The notes below the pieces were generated by a model that saw only the letters and a list, made by a program, of their open reading frames with translations, searched no databases and was not told the origin of the DNA. A stretch of DNA of 19,315 nt from the NCBI GenBank assembly GCA_016720145.1, contig JADJXV010000022.1, positions 1-19,315 of the forward strand, read 5' to 3'. The position numbers and the translations under genes are program-made. Positions 8,790 through 16,838 of the stretch are shown in pieces. This stretch comes from Ignavibacteria bacterium (GTDB lineage Bacteria > Bacteroidota > Ignavibacteria > Kapaibacteriales > UBA961). The stretch's first letter is position 1, and each line of letters starts with the position of its first letter.

Positions 8790-9615
8790 CGATAAAACCT
8801 CTTAATAAACGTTTACGGGTAGCTGAATCTTTTGCTCGAATTATGGATTTATACCAATAATAAATCGGTCGTAGTAGCTTCACCCAAAAGCTACCATAGC
8901 GCATATCTAATAAAATGATATTGCGGAGTTCGTAATAAGCTTTCCACGGTGCTGATTTTCGTATAACGTATGGAATTTTACGTTCCATCCGCGCACTAAA
9001 AATAATTATTGAATTGAATCCATTCATAAACGCTCGAATAAAGAAATCTGAGTCATCGGCAAATATAAAAAATCGTGCTTCCGGTAAGCCGATTTTTTCA
9101 ATTACAGTGCGATGTATGAGTGGTCCTTCGAAGGTCAGGCCTACGGCCAAGATGCTTTCACCATGGAGATCATTAGTAGTAAACATTCGTTTCCACAATG
9201 ATTTAAAGGGATTGGTGAAATTAAATTCTAATGTATCTTGCGGTAAAGCATTCGAATCTGCTTCAAAACGATAAGGAGCCCGAATGAGGGATTGAGACTT
9301 GAAACTAATAAGATGTTCGAGACAATCCTTCATCGGTACTACATCATCATCCATACACCAAATCCAGTCATATCCTTTATCAAAAGCATGTTTCATACCG
9401 GTTGCAAATCCTCCGGCACCACCAATATTGGGTTGTGTAACGATTGAAATTCCAGTCTGTGATTCTAACCAAGCAAGCGTGCCATCGGTACTTGAATTAT
9501 TGATCACGATTATCTCATCCGGAACTCGTGATTGGTGCAAAAGACTTTCAATAGTTTCTTGTAATAGTTCGAGTCTATTATATGTTACGACGATTGCTGC
9601 GATTGACTCAGCCAC
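8764..9615 (-). CDS. Family 2 glycosyltransferase (NIGGAGGF type)
   Basis: A 283-residue GT-A enzyme starting at GTG 9615. AAIVVTYNR opens the nucleotide-binding fold, INNSSTDGT follows, NIGGAGGFATGM lies around residues 64-75, and WCMDDDVVP supplies the DxD metal/nucleotide site. The NIGGAGGF signature recalls galactofuranosyl- and rhamnosyltransferases, but the donor sugar cannot be told from the sequence. The C-terminus has an amphipathic, basic segment (IYYWYKSIIRAK) that may bind the membrane. It sits 13 bases after the DUF268 gene and overlaps the flippase gene. Confidence 0.88.
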   Translation of the reverse strand: MAESIAAIVVTYNRLELLQETIESLLHQSRVPDEIIVINNSSTDGTLAWLESQTGISIVTQPNIGGAGGFATGMKHAFDKGYDWIWCMDDDVVPMKDCLEHLISFKSQSLIRAPYRFEADSNALPQDTLEFNFTNPFKSLWKRMFTTNDLHGESILAVGLTFEGPLIHRTVIEKIGLPEARFFIFADDSDFFIRAFMNGFNSIIIFSARMERKIPYVIRKSAPWKAYYELRNIILLDMRYGSFWVKLLRPIYYWYKSIIRAKDSATRKRLLRGFIDGITQKLE

Positions 9616-9628
9616 AATTTAAGCTTTC

Positions 9629-10405
9629 TTATTCTTTTGTAAAATGAAAAAGTCCGCACGCGTAATTAGCTGAATCTAATACAGTTCGATCAATATCTGT
9701 GTGATAATGATTGTCATCGTCAATACCTGAGAGCTTTACGAGCTTCAAATCAGAGAAGTACTCAAGTATCGTTCCGGGTGCATGAATACGATGTGCATTA
9801 AAACAAAGACGTGGCTTCCCGACAGGAAGTGAAAAATACAAATTACCACCAATAGATAACACTCTGGCAAGCTCTTTACAAGCTTTTTTTGTTCCTTCCG
9901 GATCGAGAGGGTCACCATAGCGCCCAAGTCCGATATGTTCGGCAACATGCAGACAAGAGAGTGAGGGAACAGAATTATCCTCGAATGGCATGGCAAGAAT
10001 ACTACCGGCACGGGAATCAAAATTGGTAAGATCGGCGAGCAAAGGTCTGATATCGATAAAGGTTACGTGAGTAACAGCGGTCAGCATACCGACATAATCA
10101 ATACGAGAGGCGACATCGACATGCCAAGGAGCTTTTGAATCGACAATATTTTGGAACGCCCAGATATCCTGATAAAAATAATGACGTAAAAAAGGCGTAG
10201 TCGAAGTCTTGTCATGAATGTTTGGGTAGGAATCGATGAATCTCGTTTTTTCCGCAAAGGGCATGCTTTTATAGCGGAACCAATCACCTAAAAAACTAAG
10301 CAAGTTGGGGACAGCTTTGAGAAGCTTTAGAGGATCAACAAACGCACTTATCCATCGATAGCAGAGATAAGCGAAATTTTTGAAGGGGTTGTTGAAGCGA
10401 ACCAT
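9629..10405 (-). CDS. DUF268 family methyltransferase-like protein
   Basis: 258 residues. The C-terminal half has a methyltransferase-like layout: TFIDIRPL after a beta strand, AMPFEDNSVPSLSCLHVAEHIGLGRYGDP in the middle, then a helix and IGGNLYFSLPVG. This matches DUF268 proteins, which are frequent in polysaccharide gene clusters and are thought to be SAM-dependent methyltransferases, though activity is unproven. A classic glycine-rich SAM-binding loop (GxGxG) is not evident, so a non-classical or lost function is possible. It lies between cmk (31-base gap) and the GT2 gene (13-base gap). Confidence 0.72.
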   Translation of the reverse strand: MVRFNNPFKNFAYLCYRWISAFVDPLKLLKAVPNLLSFLGDWFRYKSMPFAEKTRFIDSYPNIHDKTSTTPFLRHYFYQDIWAFQNIVDSKAPWHVDVASRIDYVGMLTAVTHVTFIDIRPLLADLTNFDSRAGSILAMPFEDNSVPSLSCLHVAEHIGLGRYGDPLDPEGTKKACKELARVLSIGGNLYFSLPVGKPRLCFNAHRIHAPGTILEYFSDLKLVKLSGIDDDNHYHTDIDRTVLDSANYACGLFHFTKE

Positions 10406-10436
10406 ATTTATTATACTGTCAATAAAATTTACTAGA

Positions 10437-11108
10437 TTAATTTTTTGGAAAAATTTCCTTCGCCCATCTCGTAATTATCTCTGCCTGCTCTTCCGGCAAA
10501 AGCGATGAAGTATCCAAAAGTCGTGCGTCGGTTGCTTGACGAAGCGGCGAAATCTCACGATTGCTGTCATAGCGATCACGTTCTTCTATCTCAACGGCTA
10601 TAATTTCAGGTGATGTATCGATACCTTTTCGTTGCAATTCACTTGCTCGGCGCTTGGCTCTCTCGTCGATGGACGCTGTCATAAAGACTTTTAAATCCGC
10701 TTGCGGGAAGACTACCGTCCCAATATCTCTTCCGTCCATGACTACACCGCCTTTTTCACCGATTTTTCTTTGGGTTGAAACCATAGCTTTACGCACCGAA
10801 GCTGATGCACTTACACGACTTACAGTATTGGTTACTTCCGGCATCCGTATCTCCGAGCTCACATCTTGAGAGTTGAGCAAGGTACGTTGTCCTCTCGAAC
10901 TTTGTTCAAGAGTTACAGTATTTTGAGTAACGAGAGTTGATAAATTTTCCTCATCGATTGGAATATTTGCCCGAATTGCTGCGAGTGTTATCGCACGGTA
11001 CATTGCACCGGTATCGATATAGATATAGCCCAATTGCTCAGCAACCATACGGGCAGTTGTAGATTTTCCGGAACCGGCAGGACCGTCTATTGCAATTATA
11101 ATTCCCAC
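10437..11108 (-). CDS. cmk: (d)CMP kinase
   Basis: A 223-residue cytidylate kinase that phosphorylates CMP and dCMP with ATP in the cytoplasm. The P-loop GPAGSGKST is at residues 9-17, followed by GYIYIDTGAMYRA (substrate binding), VMDGRDIGTVVFP and the LID region ASIDERAKRRASELQRKG, all diagnostic. Length is standard. The start is GTG 11108. It is ten bases after the HAD gene and leads into the glycan genes, with which it probably shares a transcript. Confidence 0.96.
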   Translation of the reverse strand: MGIIIAIDGPAGSGKSTTARMVAEQLGYIYIDTGAMYRAITLAAIRANIPIDEENLSTLVTQNTVTLEQSSRGQRTLLNSQDVSSEIRMPEVTNTVSRVSASASVRKAMVSTQRKIGEKGGVVMDGRDIGTVVFPQADLKVFMTASIDERAKRRASELQRKGIDTSPEIIAVEIEERDRYDSNREISPLRQATDARLLDTSSLLPEEQAEIITRWAKEIFPKN

Positions 11109-11118
11109 AAAATTTGAT

Positions 11119-11832
11119 CTAAGTATATATATTTAATAAACGGTTGATAGTTGAAATGCTCTTTGATGTATTGCTTAAATCCTCAAGTACAGCATCTGCT
11201 CCCAAGTCGCGGAGCTCATCGAATGAATATCTTCCGGTTGCTACAGCAAGTATTGGTATTTCATTAGCATGAGCACAAGCAATGTCACCCGGTGCGTCGC
11301 CTATTATTAGTGTATTGTCTGATGTAAACGTATGTAATCCAACTTCATCCATAGCTCTCTGCATGGCGATCGGTGGGAGCAAACGTCTGTCATGATGGTC
11401 GCATCCAAACGCTCCGACAGAAAAATATTTGTCCAGACCAATTGGGGAGAGCTTGAAAAAGGCACATTCTCGATTATTACCGGTCACGAGCCCGAGTGTC
11501 ACATCTGAGTGATGATGAAAATACTCGACGATTTCGACGACTCCGCCAAGTGCTTGGACAGTAAATGGTGTGCTGAATTTCGGTGTAATTTCCCGTAAAC
11601 CTTCGAGAAATTCATTGGTGATAAATTCTAAGGAAGCTATTGATAATCCTAAGTTTGCATTGATTTCAGCGATTATTTGTCTGTCAGTTTTACCGGAAAG
11701 CTGTGGCACTGCATTTTCCGGAATATCATACCCGAATGCGCGCTTTGAGGCATGACTCATTATTGCGCGCTGAGCAGTACGCTCCATTGTAATGAGTGTC
11801 GAATCAATATCAAAGAGGAGGAGTTTTTTCAC
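11119..11832 (-). CDS. HAD-superfamily hydrolase, phosphoglycolate phosphatase-like
   Basis: 237 residues from GTG 11832. HAD motifs are in order: DIDST (nucleophile Asp8, acid Asp10), LVTGN with Thr117, and IIGDAPGDIACA (178-179 and 183). An alpha-helical cap lies between the first two. It resembles the Gph/PGP-like small-molecule phosphatases; the substrate is unknown. The reading frame is open upstream to 11904, but that extension would overlap a good divergent promoter and has no HAD-like sequence, so GTG 11832 is preferred. First gene of the minus-strand block. Confidence 0.8.
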   Translation of the reverse strand: MKKLLLFDIDSTLITMERTAQRAIMSHASKRAFGYDIPENAVPQLSGKTDRQIIAEINANLGLSIASLEFITNEFLEGLREITPKFSTPFTVQALGGVVEIVEYFHHHSDVTLGLVTGNNRECAFFKLSPIGLDKYFSVGAFGCDHHDRRLLPPIAMQRAMDEVGLHTFTSDNTLIIGDAPGDIACAHANEIPILAVATGRYSFDELRDLGADAVLEDLSNTSKSISTINRLLNIYT

Positions 11833-11863
11833 AGATAGGGAACCGCAGAATCGGCTGAATATG

Positions 11864-11894
11864 TTGGAGGTTCGGGTATAATGCGGTAAATTTG
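11864..11894 (+). promoter_or_regulatory. Bacteroidota-type promoter for the plus-strand glycan genes
   Basis: TTG at 11864-11866, 20 bases, then TAAATTTG at 11887-11894 is an exact match to the -33/-7 pattern TTG-N19-21-TAnnTTTG known from Bacteroidota. It lies in the 80-base gap between the divergent HAD and GT2 genes, 18 bases before the GT2 ATG. The -7 box is inside GCGGTAAATTTGCCGC (11883-11898), a near-perfect palindrome that could be an operator. A TATAAT at 11877-11882 is also present but has no -35 partner. Confidence 0.5.
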
Positions 11895-11912
11895 CCGCTG
11901 CCAAGTAGCATT

Positions 11913-12977
11913 ATGAATTACCAAAAAACTATGATTGTATTGGGCAAAAATACGAAGCCGCAGCTAACTATCATCATTGTCAATTACAATGTGAGAGATT
12001 TTTTGCTGCAATGTCTGCGTTCAATTGAGCGGGCGGCAACTCATAGTGATGTCGAAATTATCGTTGTGGATAATCATTCATCCGACGGCTCATCCGAGTA
12101 TATTAAGCCACTTTTTCCTCTTGTGCAATGGATTGACTTACCTGAAAATGTAGGCTTTGGTAAAGGAAATAATATTGGAATTTCTCACGCTCAAGGCGAA
12201 TATACTCTCCTTCTCAATCCGGACACAATCCTGTCCGATGATACACTTGATACAATGCTAGCCTACATGAACTCTCATCCGGAAGTTGGCATCTCGGGCT
12301 GTAAAGTGCTCAATGCTGATGGCACGTTTCAGGTGCAATGCCGACGAGGATTCCCCACCCCTTGGGTGAGCTTTTGTAAGTTATTCGGATTGCAGAATTT
12401 ATTTCCATCTTCGCCAATTTTTGCACAGTATAATCAGACATTCAGATCTGAAAATGAAGAATATTATGTCGATGCATTGATTGGTGCTTTTATGTTTTGC
12501 CGTACCTCGATGCTCCAATCTCTCCATGGATTTGACGAAGACTTTTTTATGTACGGAGAGGATTTGGACTTGTGTTTCCGTGCATCGATGGAGGGCTGGA
12601 AAACATCATTTTACCCGGCTACTTCCATCATTCATTTTAAAGGTGAGAGTACGCGGAGGAGTTCGATGAACGAAGTAAAAGTATTCTACGAGGCAATGGA
12701 AATATTTGCACGCAAGCATTACGGGCAATCAAAAATATTTCTATTGCTTTTAAAATCAGGAATATGGCTGCGTTCACTCATAGCGTACTTCACCAAAAGT
12801 GGACTGACTGCTGCTGTGGTAAGTATAGATATATTAATCTTGAATGCGGCACTTTTACTTGCTACAGATATTAGATTTCGAACTCTATTCGCCTTCCTGC
12901 ATTTGCCTATCCTGCTGTATTTTTGTGGTTACGTTTGTATTTGTGATGTCGATGCTCATGGTAGAGGGGTATTCTGA
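11913..12977 (+). CDS. Family 2 glycosyltransferase (rhamnosyltransferase-like), catalytic part of a disrupted fusion
   Basis: The ORF from ATG 11913 gives 354 residues. The first 280 or so form an intact GT-A domain: LTIIIVNYNV, VVDNHSSDGS, ENVGFGKGNN, LLNPDT (DxD-like, about 100-105) and the GFDEDFFMYGEDLDLCFR acceptor/base region, as in WbbL-type rhamnosyltransferases. Two hydrophobic segments follow. The last 30 residues, after about 12890, are out of frame: frame 2 there reads AFAYPAVFLWLRLYL, which continues the membrane pattern and joins the downstream fragments. The catalytic domain could therefore still work as a truncated, membrane-associated enzyme, but the original gene was larger (to 13885). 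An upstream TTG at 11892 is less likely as start. Confidence 0.82.
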   Translation: MNYQKTMIVLGKNTKPQLTIIIVNYNVRDFLLQCLRSIERAATHSDVEIIVVDNHSSDGSSEYIKPLFPLVQWIDLPENVGFGKGNNIGISHAQGEYTLLLNPDTILSDDTLDTMLAYMNSHPEVGISGCKVLNADGTFQVQCRRGFPTPWVSFCKLFGLQNLFPSSPIFAQYNQTFRSENEEYYVDALIGAFMFCRTSMLQSLHGFDEDFFMYGEDLDLCFRASMEGWKTSFYPATSIIHFKGESTRRSSMNEVKVFYEAMEIFARKHYGQSKIFLLLLKSGIWLRSLIAYFTKSGLTAAVVSIDILILNAALLLATDIRFRTLFAFLHLPILLYFCGYVCICDVDAHGRGVF

Positions 12978-13161
12978 CCGTAAATTTCCTATACGCAAGG
13001 TAATTTCAGGGCTTATGGTGTCATTTTTCGTCCTTTCGTCATTCACTTATTTCTTTAAGGAATATGCCTTTAGCCGAGGGGTACTTTTGATGACGATAGG
13101 GTTTACATTAATAGGTTCGGTATTGGTCAGGTGGATACTTGGATTCTGCGGAATCTATTAA
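12899..13161 (+). pseudogene. Membrane-domain remnant linking the GT2 and sugar-transferase-like regions
   Basis: Coding signal continues in frame 2 from 12899 to a TGA at 12944, then in frame 1 from ATG 12946 to a stop at 13159-13161. The frame-1 part has VEGYSDRKFPIRKVISG, two hydrophobic helices and EYAFSRGVLLMTIGF. This is the loop-and-helix pattern of the N-terminal membrane domain of polyprenyl glycosylphosphotransferases. From 13146 a further frame reads LRNLLRIKTVRV before the next segment. At least three frame changes therefore separate the GT2 part from the segment at 13139-13885. No stand-alone protein is likely. Confidence 0.6.
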
Positions 13162-13885
13162 GAATCAAAACAGTACGCGTCGAATAGGTATCGTAGGAAT
13201 CAATGAGAATTCCGAGAAAATCATAAGTGAAATTACCAAGTGTGAGGCAAAAGATGCAATCATTGTTGGAATTATAGAAGTAGAGTCAGATAGAAACTAT
13301 GAACGATTCAAAGATATTCCCATAATAGGTAATTATGAGTATTTATTAAAGCTTATAGCAGATTATCAGCTTTCTGAAATTATCATATCCGATGTGAATA
13401 TTAGCAAAGCAATGATGCCGGTTGGGCTTCTTTCTCTAGATGTAAAATTGCATACTGTTGAAAATTATGAAGATCTCATCGTTTCAAGGTTGGTTGAAGA
13501 AGTAACGGGTACCAAGCCCTCAATCCCTCAGATACGTTTATCCACATTTCGCAATCGTGTCATAAAACGAGTACTCGATATATTCGGTAGTGTTTTTCTT
13601 TTGACAGTTGGCCTGCCACTCGTATTTTTGCTGGCTCAAAAAAAGAAAACGGCAATAATTGGTCTGTGGAATGTATTTTTGGGACGAAAAAGTTTGGTTG
13701 GGTTGCATCCGATAGATAGTGGAATTTCAATGTACGGCAAAATTGGGCTGTTGAGCCTGGCCGGTCTCAATTCAGTACCTAAATTATCGGTTGAAGCAAT
13801 TCAAGAGCTCAATAATTATTATGCAGAGAAGTTTACATTTTCTCTCGACTTAGATATTTGTCTCAAATTTAATTGGCGGAAATAG
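13139..13885 (+). CDS. Sugar-transferase-like C-terminal part: Rossmann domain plus degenerate phosphoglycosyltransferase domain
   Basis: Open frame of 248 codons from TTG 13139; probably the 3' part of the disrupted fusion, so the start is nominal. RRIGIVGINENSE (about 14-26) begins a Rossmann-like domain with IPIIGNYEYLLKLIADYQLSEIIISD (60-85), as in the CoA-binding-like domain of WbaP/WcaJ-type enzymes. RVIKRVLDIFG leads into one membrane helix (about 146-166). The tail NVFLGRKSLVG (178-188) and YYAEKFTFSLDLDI matches the end of the bacterial sugar-transferase domain, but the segment carrying KFRSM and the catalytic SLDELPQL is missing: only KKKTAIIGLW precedes NVF. Sugar-phosphate transfer is therefore unlikely; a regulatory or scaffolding role, or plain decay, is possible. 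The TAG stop overlaps the accA GTG. Confidence 0.6.
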   Translation: MDSAESIKNQNSTRRIGIVGINENSEKIISEITKCEAKDAIIVGIIEVESDRNYERFKDIPIIGNYEYLLKLIADYQLSEIIISDVNISKAMMPVGLLSLDVKLHTVENYEDLIVSRLVEEVTGTKPSIPQIRLSTFRNRVIKRVLDIFGSVFLLTVGLPLVFLLAQKKKTAIIGLWNVFLGRKSLVGLHPIDSGISMYGKIGLLSLAGLNSVPKLSVEAIQELNNYYAEKFTFSLDLDICLKFNWRK

Positions 13886-14838
13886 TGGCTACAATGTTTA
13901 CCCTTGATTTCGAAAAACCTGTTCTCGAATTAGAGAAAAAAATTGAAGAAATGCGCTCTCTGGCAGGTTCGCTCGACATCGAACCTCAGATCCTAGAATT
14001 ACAAGTCAAAGTTGAAGAATTGCGCGAAGAAATCTACAGTAATCTTACCCGCTGGCAACGTGTACAAATTGCCCGTCACCCCGACCGACCGTATTCCCTC
14101 GATTATTTTAACACAACCTTTACTAATTTTATTGAATTACATGGGGACCGATCTTTCCGTGATGATCCTGCAATTGTCTGCGGACTGGCACAATTAGGCG
14201 AACAATCGGTGGTGGTGGTAGGGCATCAAAAGGGTCGTGATACGAAGTCGAATGTATTTCGGAATTTTGGAATGCCGAATCCGGAGGGCTACCGTAAGGC
14301 GAGCCGGATGTTCGACTTAGCAGAAAAATTCAACAAACCCGTGATTTGCTTGCTCGACACTCCAGGTGCATTCCCGGGAATTGAGGCCGAGGATCGTGGT
14401 CAAGCGCAGGCGATTGCATCAAATCTACTGCAAATGGCGGGCTTAAAAGTTCCAATTATTATCGTTGTCATTGGTGAGGGTGCATCCGGTGGAGCACTTG
14501 GCATTGGTATTGGCGATCGAATTCTCATGCTCGAAAACTCGTGGTATTCTGTCATTGCTCCCGAGTCGTGCTCGAGTATTTTATGGAGGAGTTGGGACTA
14601 TAAAGAGCAAGCGGCCGAAGCGTTGCAGCTTACTGCTGAAGATTTAAAAAAACAAAAAATTATTGATAGAATAATACCCGAACCGATAGGAGGAGCTCAT
14701 CGAAATACCGAAATGATGTGTGCGATTCTCAAGGCGGTGCTTTTAGAGGAATTAGAGAATATGAAGTCAATTCCAAAAGAACGATTAGTTGAATTACGAC
14801 GAGAAAAATTTGCTGCTATGGGTGTGTGGGCGGAATAA
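13885..14838 (+). CDS. accA: Acetyl-CoA carboxylase carboxyltransferase subunit alpha
   Basis: About 317 residues, the alpha subunit that with AccD moves the carboxyl group from biotin to acetyl-CoA, the first step of fatty-acid synthesis. Typical segments: TLDFEKPVLELEKKIEEM at the start, RHPDRPYSLDYF, FIELHGDRSFRDD, LLDTPGAFPGIEAEDRGQA, GEGASGGALGIGIGDRILMLENSWYSVIAPESCSSILW and AEALQLTAEDL. GTG 13885 overlaps the preceding stop codon by one base and gives MATMFTLDFEKP, close to family N-termini; ATG 13894 is the alternative, and TTG 13873 seems too long. accD is not in the window. It sits among glycosyltransferase genes. Confidence 0.95.
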   Translation: MATMFTLDFEKPVLELEKKIEEMRSLAGSLDIEPQILELQVKVEELREEIYSNLTRWQRVQIARHPDRPYSLDYFNTTFTNFIELHGDRSFRDDPAIVCGLAQLGEQSVVVVGHQKGRDTKSNVFRNFGMPNPEGYRKASRMFDLAEKFNKPVICLLDTPGAFPGIEAEDRGQAQAIASNLLQMAGLKVPIIIVVIGEGASGGALGIGIGDRILMLENSWYSVIAPESCSSILWRSWDYKEQAAEALQLTAEDLKKQKIIDRIIPEPIGGAHRNTEMMCAILKAVLLEELENMKSIPKERLVELRREKFAAMGVWAE

Positions 14839-14862
14839 AACAAATTAGAGTAGGATTCACCA

Positions 14863-16026
14863 GTGGCGAAAATTTTATATGTGATGGGAGTTAAAATTCC
14901 CGATGAAGTACGAGCTGAGAAAGTATGCCGCGCGTTAATAAAGAACGGTCATGAGGTGACGGTGCTCTCCAGATGGTTTGATGGAGCTGCTGAACGTGAA
15001 ATTTATCAAGGAATTATAATACGTAGAGTTGGCAAGAATATACCGTTTTGGCAAAGTAACCCACTCTCTATCAATCCATTTTGGAAAAAAGCAATCTTCA
15101 ATGCAGCTAAAGAAACTCAAGCAGAGTTGATTATTACTCGTGAGATGCTTATTGCTGAGGCATCTGCGAATGTGGGCCGTACGCTTGCGATTCCGACACT
15201 AATTGATATGGCTGAGAATTACCCGGGTGCTATGCGTGGATGGAAAAAATATCAATCAAGGTTAATATTGAGATTGCTGGTAAATAATGTGAAAGTGCCT
15301 GATTTGATTGAAAAAAGGGCAGTGCAGGCATCCGATGGAATTATCATCGTCTGTGATGAACAAATAGATCGGCTTCATCATGAGTATGGTATTGAAAAAG
15401 AAAATATGGTAGTTGTGCAAAATACACCTGAACTTGAACTATTTGAAAAGGTTACCAAAACATGCTCAATGCCTCCTAAAGTTTTTGCACATCATGGTTA
15501 TTTTACGTTAGACCGTTGTCTAGAAACTCTTGCTTTGGGATTTATTAAAGCTTCATCTGATTATTCAGATATACAACTATTGTTAGCAGGAATTGGTGAA
15601 ACCTACAACGATGTCCGTGCAATTGCAGACATGTCAGCTGTGAGTAATCGAATTTTTTTGAAAGGTGAGTTTAAGCTCACATCTCGCGCTGAATTATACA
15701 ATCAAGTCGATGTAGGTATTATGCCTTATGCCGCAGATGAGAATTTTAATTTTACTATTCCGAACAAACTCTTTGACTATATGGCATGCGGGAAACCGGT
15801 AATAGTTTCTGAGGCAATTCCAATGAAAAGAATAGTCGAAGAGACGGGCGCCGGCATCGTTGCAGATTGTTCTACACCGGCGAAAATTGCCAAAGCTATT
15901 CAACAAATGATTGATTCTGATGTTGCAGCAATGAGCGAAAAAGGAAGAATTGCCACAGAAAAAAAATATAATTGGGCGGTAGATTCGGAGAGATTGTGTA
16001 AATTCGTGCGAAAATTCATCGCATAA
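14863..16026 (+). CDS. Family 4 glycosyltransferase
   Basis: A 387-residue GT-B enzyme starting at GTG 14863, 24 bases after accA. The N-terminal half opens with KILYVMGVKIPDEVRAEKVCRALIKNGHEVTVL; the C-terminal half has FAHHGYFTLDRCLETL, LLLAGIGE, VGIMPYAADENFNFTIPNKLFDYMACGKPVIVSE, which is the donor-binding region of the GT4 (glycosyl transferases group 1) family. The usual E-x7-E motif is partly replaced (D in FDYMACGKP). Sugar donor and acceptor are unknown. Cytoplasmic or peripheral to the inner membrane. Confidence 0.9.
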   Translation: MAKILYVMGVKIPDEVRAEKVCRALIKNGHEVTVLSRWFDGAAEREIYQGIIIRRVGKNIPFWQSNPLSINPFWKKAIFNAAKETQAELIITREMLIAEASANVGRTLAIPTLIDMAENYPGAMRGWKKYQSRLILRLLVNNVKVPDLIEKRAVQASDGIIIVCDEQIDRLHHEYGIEKENMVVVQNTPELELFEKVTKTCSMPPKVFAHHGYFTLDRCLETLALGFIKASSDYSDIQLLLAGIGETYNDVRAIADMSAVSNRIFLKGEFKLTSRAELYNQVDVGIMPYAADENFNFTIPNKLFDYMACGKPVIVSEAIPMKRIVEETGAGIVADCSTPAKIAKAIQQMIDSDVAAMSEKGRIATEKKYNWAVDSERLCKFVRKFIA

Positions 16027-16070
16027 GGGGATATTGATACAATACACCACCGATTTGGAGCGATGAAAAT

Positions 16071-16838
16071 ATGAATAAATGTGCTGTTCTCGTGGTTTCA
16101 TGCGATAATTATGCAGATGTTTGGCAGCCATTCTTTGAGCTGTTTCGGCAATTTTGGGGAAATTGTCCGTATCCAATCTATCTTCTTACTAATACATTGC
16201 AGCCGCACTTTCCTTCAGTTGAAGTTGTCAACGTAGGCGTGGATCGCTCATGGTCTGATAATCTTATACTTGCATTACAGAAAATCCAACAAGAATATGT
16301 TTTTTTATTTCTTGAAGATTTGATGCTATCCGGTAGTGTTGACACGGATAAAGTAGATGAAATCTTCCGGTGGGCTGTCGATAACGATGTGAATTATATC
16401 CGTCTGAATCCATCGACCTATCCTGACAAACGGTATAACGAAACGGTAGGGTTGGTATCGAAGGGTACAATTTACCGTGCCTCTGTCGTGACGTGCTTGT
16501 GGAAGAAATCAGTCCTTTTGGATCTACTGAAATCAGGTGAAAATGCCTGGGAATTTGAACAATTGGGATCTGTACGGTCAGATAAGTACGATGGTTTTTA
16601 CTCGACATACATCAATTATTTCCCAATTATTAATAGCATAATCAAGCGCGTTTGGGAGACATCAGCCGTCAAAACATTAGCTAAACTTGGCGTAAAAATT
16701 GATTTTTCAAAGAGACGGAAAATGACAGTCCCAGAATCTATGTTATGGAAATTCAAACTACTACGTTCAAGAATATTCAGCATGGTACCGGCGCGATATA
16801 GACGGTCAGTTAAAAAACTGATGAATGCCGGTAAATAA
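16071..16838 (+). CDS. GT-A-like putative glycosyltransferase of unknown specificity
   Basis: 255 residues from ATG 16071. The start CAVLVVSCDNYADVWQPFFELF and PYPIYLLTN fit a nucleotide-sugar-binding fold, SDNLILALQKIQQEYVFLFLEDLML gives an ED-L segment at the DxD position, and a later RASVVTCLWKKSVLLDLLKSGENAWEFEQLGS is like a group of uncharacterised transferases in polysaccharide loci. The C-terminus is basic and may touch the membrane. It follows the GT4 gene after 44 bases and is the last gene of this arm. Function is inferred from fold-like motifs and context. Confidence 0.65.
   Translation: MNKCAVLVVSCDNYADVWQPFFELFRQFWGNCPYPIYLLTNTLQPHFPSVEVVNVGVDRSWSDNLILALQKIQQEYVFLFLEDLMLSGSVDTDKVDEIFRWAVDNDVNYIRLNPSTYPDKRYNETVGLVSKGTIYRASVVTCLWKKSVLLDLLKSGENAWEFEQLGSVRSDKYDGFYSTYINYFPIINSIIKRVWETSAVKTLAKLGVKIDFSKRRKMTVPESMLWKFKLLRSRIFSMVPARYRRSVKKLMNAGK

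Noticed and set aside
12890..13190. Programmed ribosomal frameshifting joining the GT2 and sugar-transferase-like parts
   Set aside because: Three or more frame changes in different directions with no slippery heptamer plus structure; decay or sequence error is simpler.
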